Shown: positions 58,354 through 64,000 of the stretch, one piece after another
How positions within the stretch are numbered: the first letter of the stretch is position 1
How the letters are laid out: each line of letters starts with the position of its first letter
DNA from: Rhodospirillaceae bacterium
GTDB lineage: Bacteria; Pseudomonadota; Alphaproteobacteria; SP197
Reading direction: 5' to 3'
Length of the DNA: 64,000 nucleotides
Assembly: GCA_002722885.1 (NCBI GenBank)
Contig: PBNE01000013.1
Coordinates: 121,883-185,882 of the forward strand
Notes under the pieces: generated by a model
What the model saw: the letters and a program-made list of their open reading frames with translations, nothing else
Database searches by the model: none
What the model was told of the DNA's origin: nothing
Position numbers and translations under genes: made by a program

Positions 58354-60006
58354 CTAGGCCGCTTCGGCCATGCGGCAGTAGCAGGAGGCGCGGACAGGGA
58401 CGTCGCAGCGGGCGGAGGCGAGATCGAGCCGTTGCTTGATGATTCGTGCTTCGCCCTTCTCACCTCGACGGACAAGACATTCGTGCAGACCGTGCAGGCT
58501 CCAGACGTTGTCCGGGTGCTGGCAGGGCCGGCGCAGAGTGTCGTCGAGACCGAGGTCGGCGCGGTAGACGGCCTCGGCTTCCTCGTAGCGGCCCTGCTCC
58601 ATGAGCAGGGCGCCAAGTGCATGGCGCGTCGGCTGCATCCAGGCCCAGGGTTCGTCATAGGGCAGGTGATCGTTGATCTCGACCGACTTGCGCAGATGAT
58701 CGAAGGCGACATCATAGTTGCCCTTGCGATACTCCAGTTCGCCCAGAAGCATCTGCTCGGCGACCGACAAGATGTCGCGGGCGGTGTTGTTGAAGAGGCG
58801 CCGTGAGTCCGGGACCCGTTCCAGCGCTTCAAAAAACAGATCGCGTTCGGCCTCGGCCTCCGCCACACGGCCGGTCGCCGCATAGGCCACGGCCCGCGTG
58901 TAGCGGATCGTGGCGGTGGTGACGCAGTAAAGGTCGGGATCGTCCGGCAGGGGCTCATCTAGAATCTCCTGCCATTTGCCGAAGCGGATCAGCACGTGCT
59001 GCTTGATCGGAATGTAGGCTTCGAGCCAGTCGGCATAGGGCGGGTTGCCGACCTCCAGCACCTCTTTCGGGGTCGTGGCGATCAGCTCCTCGGCGGCCTC
59101 CATAGCGGGCTTGTACTGGCCCAGGAACATCGCGCCATAAGCCTTGAAGTGATAATCGTGCGCCCGGTAGCCGGTGTAGTAGTTCAACACCCCTTTCCGC
59201 TCGACAAACATACGGTCGGCGACCACCGCAGCGTGGTTGCGCTCAACCACGGCCTGGTAGTTGCCGCAAAGAACATCGATATGGGTCGGCATGTGCCGCA
59301 GGTGGCCCGAATCCGGCATGGTGTCGTAGAGCGCGTCACCGGTCTTGAGTGCCCGCTCCGGATGCGGTGACATCTCCATGACGTGGACATGCATGTGCAA
59401 CAGGCCGGGATGAACCCAGGCGCCCTCAACGGATTCGAGCGCGCCTTCGAGCACTGCGATGATCTCGGCTGTCGACGCCCCCTCGCTCATCTCGCCGGTA
59501 TCGAGATCCCACAGGGCCCAGGGGGTGCGGTTCATCATGGAATCGGCAAAGAAGGTCACGACATCGAGATGGTCACCGTGGGCCGCGTGAATCGGCCGCA
59601 TGGCGGCGGCAAAGGTATCGTTCCAGGCCTCATAGTCCTCGCCTTCAAGCGGATAACGCTGGACCAGCGCTGCGCAGAGGGACTGTTCAAGCGGTGAGGC
59701 GTTCGCCGCCATCTCGAGCGCACGACGGCTCTCGCTGCGGCAACGCTTCAGGCTGACCGGCCGCTCCTGTTCGCCGAAGTCGGGCCATTGCTTGTTATAG
59801 TTGGGTCCCGCCGCATAGGCGATGCCCCAGACAGCCATGGCACAGGCCGGATCGGCGGCCTCGGCACGTTCGAAGCAGTCCACGGCCTCCTCGTGGTTGA
59901 AGCCGTAACACCAGGCCAGACCACGATCGAACCAGGTCTGCGCCTCAGGCGACGACGTGGTGACCGGAAAGCTGTAGTTGCCGAGATCGTAATCGTAATC
60001 GCTCAT
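58354..60006 (-). CDS. Tetratricopeptide repeat protein (TTC38-like)
   Basis: A 550-aa cytosolic protein built from TPR-type helical pairs, resembling the TTC38 group. Landmarks are SPEAQTWFDRGLAWCYGFNH, AAEAADPACAMAVWGIAYAA-like helix (EAADPACAMAVWGIAYAAGP), DSGHLRHMPTHIDVLCGNYQ and GYRAHDYHFKAYGAMFLGQY, with further TPR helices near the C-terminus (ALGALLMEQGRYEEAEAVYR). A His-rich centre (GLLHMHVHVMEMSPHPERAL) is characteristic of this subgroup. The function is unknown; it may be a scaffold. The start at ATG 60006 overlaps the metallo-hydrolase stop by four bases (ATGA), so it is in an operon with it. Confidence 0.85.
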   Translation of the reverse strand: MSDYDYDLGNYSFPVTTSSPEAQTWFDRGLAWCYGFNHEEAVDCFERAEAADPACAMAVWGIAYAAGPNYNKQWPDFGEQERPVSLKRCRSESRRALEMAANASPLEQSLCAALVQRYPLEGEDYEAWNDTFAAAMRPIHAAHGDHLDVVTFFADSMMNRTPWALWDLDTGEMSEGASTAEIIAVLEGALESVEGAWVHPGLLHMHVHVMEMSPHPERALKTGDALYDTMPDSGHLRHMPTHIDVLCGNYQAVVERNHAAVVADRMFVERKGVLNYYTGYRAHDYHFKAYGAMFLGQYKPAMEAAEELIATTPKEVLEVGNPPYADWLEAYIPIKQHVLIRFGKWQEILDEPLPDDPDLYCVTTATIRYTRAVAYAATGRVAEAEAERDLFFEALERVPDSRRLFNNTARDILSVAEQMLLGELEYRKGNYDVAFDHLRKSVEINDHLPYDEPWAWMQPTRHALGALLMEQGRYEEAEAVYRADLGLDDTLRRPCQHPDNVWSLHGLHECLVRRGEKGEARIIKQRLDLASARCDVPVRASCYCRMAEAA

Positions 60007-60791
60007 GGGGCCCCTCCCGCTGCATGGGTCTCGAGATAGTCGTGGCACATCTCGCGCAGGCGGTCGCGGTCGAAGCTGGGACCGTGACCGGCGTGGACCA
60101 CCGTGACCGGAAGCGCCATCAGCCGTTCCATGGTCTTGCAGTAGACCGCAATATCGCTTTCAGGAAGCATGTCGAGCAACGGGCCGTCGTCATAGGCGGC
60201 ATCGCCGGAAAAGAGCGTGCCGGTCTCCGCCTCCCACAGGCCGATACTGCCCGGCGAATGGCCCGGTAGTTCCATGACCTCAAATCGGCGGTTGCCGATC
60301 GAGACCTCGTCGCCCTCGTCGACGATGCGCGTGGCCTTCGCGGGTTCGACCTTGTAGGCGCGGGCGTCGTAACCGGGACGCGGCAGGGCATCGATCAGGC
60401 ATTCGGAGATCTTGTAGCCGGACTGTTCGATGCATTCGACGAGCTCGGGGTCCATGTCCTCGCGAAAGAGCGAAAACCGGTTGTCCGCATCCTCCATGAC
60501 CTCCGCCTCATGGCGACCGACCATGCGGTGTTCGAACTCGTGCAGGCTGCCGACATGATCGAAATGGGTGTGGGTCGCAAAGGCTATGACACCATGGCCG
60601 AACAGATCCTCGATCGCAGGCTTGAGCTCGGCCACGCCCATGCCGGTGTCGACCAGAAGATCGGTCTCGGACCCTCTGATATGCCAAATGTTGCAGCGGC
60701 CCAGCGGATCGATATGGGGCTCCCAGATCACCGTGATGTCGTCATCAATCCGCTTGCGCTCGAACCAGCGGTCGGCAATCTCGAAACTCAT
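60003..60791 (-). CDS. MBL-fold metallo-hydrolase
   Basis: A 262-aa metallo-beta-lactamase-fold hydrolase. The metal-binding HxHxDH is THTHFDHVGSL; further ligands are His in ELPGHSPGSIGL, Asp in FSGDAAYDD and His in VVHAGHGPS. The N-terminal EIADRWFERKRIDDDITVIW is typical of a broad glyoxalase-II-like group. The start is ATG 60791 because the family N-terminus begins there; the longer frame has no conserved residues. Its stop overlaps the TPR gene start, and it lies in the same direction as the HyuB genes, 85 bases after them, so it may belong to their operon. Substrate unknown. Confidence 0.87.
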   Translation of the reverse strand: MSFEIADRWFERKRIDDDITVIWEPHIDPLGRCNIWHIRGSETDLLVDTGMGVAELKPAIEDLFGHGVIAFATHTHFDHVGSLHEFEHRMVGRHEAEVMEDADNRFSLFREDMDPELVECIEQSGYKISECLIDALPRPGYDARAYKVEPAKATRIVDEGDEVSIGNRRFEVMELPGHSPGSIGLWEAETGTLFSGDAAYDDGPLLDMLPESDIAVYCKTMERLMALPVTVVHAGHGPSFDRDRLREMCHDYLETHAAGGAP

Positions 60792-60876
60792 GATGCGGGC
60801 TCCCCCTGCTGTGGCCGCATGATAGCGGGGGGCGGGCAGAGACGCGACTGCAGAAAAGCCGCAATCTCCAAGCGTT

Positions 60877-62556
60877 CTACTCGGCGGCGTCCGCGACGAT
60901 GTAGCCTTCCTTCCTGTCTCTCTCAGCCAGCGCGGGGTCGCGGTCGGCGGGGTTGCCCCAGCCGCCACCGCCCGCACCCTGGGTGCGCAGGACGTCGCCG
61001 CGTTTGAGGATGATGCCGATCATTTTGCTCTTGAGATTTCGCTCTTCGGGCGTGCCGGGGTTGTGGATCAGGGCGGCGCCGGTGCCGTCCTCACCGCCGT
61101 GCAGGCCCCAGGGCACGGTGTCAGGCCGCGTCTGCTGGCAGTAGCCGGTCAGTATGCCGGTCTCGGCCAGGACCTCGTAGTCACGCCGGATGCCAAGGCC
61201 CCCGCGGTACTTGCCCCGCCCTCCCGAGCCGTCGACCAGGGCGGTTTCGCGCACGCGCACAGGGCTGAGCGTTTCCATGATCTCGGCCGACAGGATGGCG
61301 CAGTTGCCACCGTGGCTGTCGATGGCGTTGAGCCCGTCGCGGCCTTCGGCGCCGCCCATGCCGCCACCGATAATATCGGCAATGATGTAGTAGGGCTGGC
61401 TGCCATCGTCCTCGGCCATCTCGGGCCGGTCATCGAAGCCACCCAGCACGAAGCTGGGGAACGAAGTGTGGCAGCCTGCCGCGGCATACTCACCGGCGAC
61501 CGGCGAGAGCGCCTTGAGCACGACATCGGCCATGGCCTGCTGGGTGATGTGACGGACGGAGACCGCTGCCGGGCGGATCGGGTCGAGCACGCTGCCGCGC
61601 CGGGTCTTCACATGCACCGGACGGTCGCAGCCCTGGTTCTGTGGCAGATCGGGGGCCAGGATGCACTTCACCGCGTAGTGGATCATCGACAGCGCCGAAG
61701 CCTCGGGGCAGTTGAGACCGTTGGCGCGCTGGTCGTCCGAACCGGAGACGTCGACCGTGATGTCGTCGCCCTCGATCGTGACGGCGGCATGGAGCACGAT
61801 CGGCTCATCGGTGTTGACGTCGTCCTCCATCAGCACCGTGGCCTCCCAGCGCCCCTCGCCGAGCTCGGCGATGGCGCGCCGCATGTAGGTCTCGTTGTAG
61901 TCGAGGCAGGCATCGCAAAGCTCACGGAAGCGATCGTTGCCGTAACGCCCGGCCAGCTCGTCGATCCGCCGCTCGCCGGTGCGGCAACCGGCGATCTGGG
62001 CGCGCATGTCGCCCGCCGAGCCGCGCGGATCCCGCACATTGGCGGCAAGAATGTCGAAGATCGCCTGGACCGGCCTGCCTTCCTCCACGATCTTGAGCGG
62101 CGGCAGGATCAGGCCTTCGGCGAAGACTTCCAGATTGTCCGGGCTTTCGCTGCCGGGCACCTTGCCGCCGATGTCGACATGGTGGGCAATGGTGGAGGTG
62201 AGCGCGATCAGCTCGCCGTCATGGAACACCGGGCTGAAGAGGCAGACATCCATGGTGTGCGTGCAGCCCTGGTAGGGATCGTTGCAGACGATGATATCGC
62301 CGGGCTTCCACTCCTCGCGCGGAATCCTCGCGAACATGTAGCGGATCGAAGTCGACATGATGCCGAGCTGGGCCGGGATCGTTTCGGCCTGGCTGAGCAT
62401 GTCCCCTTCGGGCGTGAAAAGGCCGCAGGAATAGTCGTACATATCCCAGATGATCGAGGAGAAGGCCGCACGGCGCAGAGCCATCGACATCTCTTCGGCA
62501 ATGCCCGCCAACTGATGCTGGAAGACATCGCGGGTGATGGGGTCGATCTCACTCAT
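60877..62556 (-). CDS. Hydantoinase B/oxoprolinase family protein (HyuB), copy 2
   Basis: A 559-aa HyuB subunit. The N-terminus has PITRDVFQHQLAGIAEEMSM and ALRRAAFSSIIWDMYDYSCG; the centre has PGDIIVCNDPYQGCTHTMDV and QIAGCRTGERRIDELAGRYG; the C-terminus has GLHGGEDGTGAALIHNPGTP and GAGGGGWGNPADRDPALAER. It is paralogous to the gene immediately upstream (62571), from which it is separated by 14 bases; the two are tandem on the minus strand. A HyuA subunit may lie beyond the window. Reactions in the family include hydantoin, N-methylhydantoin and oxoproline opening and acetone or acetophenone carboxylation. Confidence 0.9.
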   Translation of the reverse strand: MSEIDPITRDVFQHQLAGIAEEMSMALRRAAFSSIIWDMYDYSCGLFTPEGDMLSQAETIPAQLGIMSTSIRYMFARIPREEWKPGDIIVCNDPYQGCTHTMDVCLFSPVFHDGELIALTSTIAHHVDIGGKVPGSESPDNLEVFAEGLILPPLKIVEEGRPVQAIFDILAANVRDPRGSAGDMRAQIAGCRTGERRIDELAGRYGNDRFRELCDACLDYNETYMRRAIAELGEGRWEATVLMEDDVNTDEPIVLHAAVTIEGDDITVDVSGSDDQRANGLNCPEASALSMIHYAVKCILAPDLPQNQGCDRPVHVKTRRGSVLDPIRPAAVSVRHITQQAMADVVLKALSPVAGEYAAAGCHTSFPSFVLGGFDDRPEMAEDDGSQPYYIIADIIGGGMGGAEGRDGLNAIDSHGGNCAILSAEIMETLSPVRVRETALVDGSGGRGKYRGGLGIRRDYEVLAETGILTGYCQQTRPDTVPWGLHGGEDGTGAALIHNPGTPEERNLKSKMIGIILKRGDVLRTQGAGGGGWGNPADRDPALAERDRKEGYIVADAAE

Positions 62557-62570
62557 GACAACACTCCCGT

Positions 62571-64000
62571 CTATTCCGCCGCCTGGGCGGTGACATAACC
62601 TTCTTGCAGATCCACAGCGGCCAGCACCGGGTCGCGTTCGGCCGGGTCACCCCAGCCGCCGCCGCCCGAGCCGACGACACGAAGTACCTCACCCCGCATC
62701 ATGACGCGGGACGGAATGCGTGCAAGCAGCACCTCCTCCCGGTCGGTACCGGGGTTCATGACAAAGGCCGCCTTGCCTCCCGGCCCACCGCCTTCGACGC
62801 CCCAGGGCGCGGTTTCGTCGCGCTGCTGCTGGGAATCGCCGATCAGCATGCCGCGCTCGGTCAGAAGCTCGAAATCACGCAGGATACCGAGACCGCCGCG
62901 TTGGCGGCCCGTGCCACCGGAGTTCGGCACCAGCTCGGTGCGCAGGACCCGCAGCGGGCTAATGGTCTCCACAACTTCGGCCGAGATGATGCTGCAGTTG
63001 CCGCCATGGGTGTCGACCGCAGTGAGACCGTCATAGGTCGCCGAGGCACCCATGCCGCCGCCCACGATATCGGACACGACATAGTAGGGCTGGCTGCCGT
63101 CATCTTCGCGCGTTTCCTCGCGGTCATCGTGACCACCCACGACAAAAGCCGAAAACGACACCTGGGAGCCCGCAGCCGAGAGCTCCGGGTGCAAGGGCAC
63201 CATGGCCTTCAGCACGACATCAGCGAGCGCCTGCTGGGTGTGGTGGCGTGTGGCCACGGCAGCGGGGCGATCGGGATCGAGGATGGAACCCTTGCGCATT
63301 TTCACGCTGACCGGCCGGACGCAACCTTCATTCTGCGACAGCGTCGGCGTGGTCATGCATTTCACCGCGTAGTGAGACATCGAAAGGGTCGAACACTCGG
63401 GATTGTTCAGCGAGAATGGGCGCTGGTCGTCCGAACCCGTGACATCGACCTCGATCTCGTCACCCCGGATGGTGACCCTGGCATGAAGACGGAACGGTTC
63501 CAGCGTCGAGACGTCGTCTTCGACCAGGATCGAGGCCTCGGCCGTGCCGTCCGGCAGCGCTCCGATGGCGCGGCGGGCATAGGTTTCGGTGTAGTCCAGA
63601 CAGGCCGTGATCAACGCCGCGAACTGATCGTGACTGTAGCGTTCGGCCAGCATGGCAACGCGCCGCTCACCGGTGCGGCAGCCTGCGATCTGGGCCCGCA
63701 GGTCACCCTCGACGTATTCGGGCAGGCGGACATTCGCCCGCATGATGCGAAAGGCGGTGTCGTTGGGTTCACCGGCCTCGAAGAGCTTAAGCGGCGGCAG
63801 GATCAGGCCCTCGGCAAAGACCTCCTCGTTGTCGGGCCCGCCGGAGCCCGGCAGCCGGCCGCCGATATCGAGGTGATGGGCGATGGTGGAGGTAATCGCG
63901 ACGATCTCGCCCTCATGGAACACCGGGCTGAAGAGCACGATGTCCATGGTGTGGGTGCAGCCGCGATAGGGGTCGTTGCAGACCAGAACGTCACCGGGCT
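62571..64000 (-). CDS. Hydantoinase B/oxoprolinase family protein (HyuB), copy 3 (partial, 5' end outside)
   Basis: The carboxy-terminal part of a HyuB protein, about 476 codons in view; the 5' part lies beyond the window end. The visible sequence starts PGDVLVCNDPYRGCTHTMDI and runs to GSGGGGWGDPAERDPVLAAV at the C-terminus, with EGLILPPLKLFEAGEPNDTA and CRTGERRVAMLAERYSHDQF between. It is closely similar to copy 2 over the shared region. Two adjacent HyuB genes with no HyuA between them is uncommon. They may form a heteromeric complex or use a shared HyuA upstream of the window. Confidence 0.88.
   Translation of the reverse strand, partial: PGDVLVCNDPYRGCTHTMDIVLFSPVFHEGEIVAITSTIAHHLDIGGRLPGSGGPDNEEVFAEGLILPPLKLFEAGEPNDTAFRIMRANVRLPEYVEGDLRAQIAGCRTGERRVAMLAERYSHDQFAALITACLDYTETYARRAIGALPDGTAEASILVEDDVSTLEPFRLHARVTIRGDEIEVDVTGSDDQRPFSLNNPECSTLSMSHYAVKCMTTPTLSQNEGCVRPVSVKMRKGSILDPDRPAAVATRHHTQQALADVVLKAMVPLHPELSAAGSQVSFSAFVVGGHDDREETREDDGSQPYYVVSDIVGGGMGASATYDGLTAVDTHGGNCSIISAEVVETISPLRVLRTELVPNSGGTGRQRGGLGILRDFELLTERGMLIGDSQQQRDETAPWGVEGGGPGGKAAFVMNPGTDREEVLLARIPSRVMMRGEVLRVVGSGGGGWGDPAERDPVLAAVDLQEGYVTAQAAE

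Noticed and set aside
1..64000. Altered genetic code explaining internal stops
   Set aside because: The internal stops include TAG, TGA and TAA, while the intact genes end with the same codons, so no single codon is reassigned.

Overview
The window looks like about 64 kb of chromosome from a GC-rich, aerobic, heterotrophic alphaproteobacterium. This rests on base composition (roughly 60% G+C by eye), frequent GTG/ATG starts with GGAGG-type ribosome sites, ATGA/GTGA stop-start overlaps, and a gene stock of peptide, betaine and amine scavenging, TMADH-type flavoproteins, CaiD-like and MaoC/DUF35-thiolase enzymes and HyuB subunits. The genus cannot be told from the sequence alone. No tRNA, rRNA, CRISPR array, prophage or intact insertion sequence was seen.

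Layout. 1-8.5 kb: a molybdenum hydroxylase large subunit (cut by the window edge), a tartrate-dehydrogenase-like enzyme, an ABC-2 permease, a dead secreted nuclease gene, a CocE-type hydrolase, an aquaporin and an amidase. 8.5-25 kb: a dipeptide/oligopeptide-type ABC transporter (fused double ATPase plus two permeases), an AI-2E family exporter, a flavin amine oxidase, two extracellular peptide-type binding proteins, a second CocE hydrolase, a GntR/FCD regulator with a DoeB-like deacylase, and a MATE exporter. 25-28 kb: a decayed alkylation-repair gene beside an intact 3-methyladenine glycosylase, a DUF1989 protein and a TauE/SafE gene with a large internal deletion. 28-38.7 kb: HyuB, an aldehyde dehydrogenase in a markedly lower-GC patch, two bicupins, two EamA exporters, two enolase-superfamily enzymes and a CaiD-like hydratase. 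38.8-51 kb: two tandem betaine-type binding proteins, two tandem trimethylamine/dimethylamine-dehydrogenase-like flavoproteins, a LysR regulator, and a divergent operon of Rieske oxygenase, 2-hydroxyacid dehydrogenase, glutamine-synthetase-like enzyme and acyltransferase-like hydrolase. I read this as a likely methylated-amine or quaternary-ammonium catabolic locus. 51-57 kb: a broken deiodinase-like gene with TGA at the catalytic position, then a CoA beta-oxidation-like operon (SDR, two MaoC, a secreted protein, DUF35, thiolase). 57-64 kb: an RraA-like aldolase, a dead ArsR regulator and its probable dead target, a TPR protein, a metallo-hydrolase and two tandem HyuB genes.

Two themes run through the window. 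First, families occur as close paralogue pairs (CocE, bicupin, EamA, enolase, betaine-binding protein, TMADH, MaoC, HyuB), most of them in tandem. Second, at least six genes are visibly decaying (nuclease, AlkD-like, TauE, deiodinase-like, ArsR, flavin oxidoreductase), while regulatory DNA near some of them is still intact. The most unusual signals are a TGA at the exact selenocysteine position of a bacterial deiodinase-like gene followed by a SECIS-like hairpin, a 79-bp intergenic repeat whose two copies show a compensatory stem change, and a shared operator in front of an inactivated ArsR gene and an inactivated flavin oxidoreductase gene.
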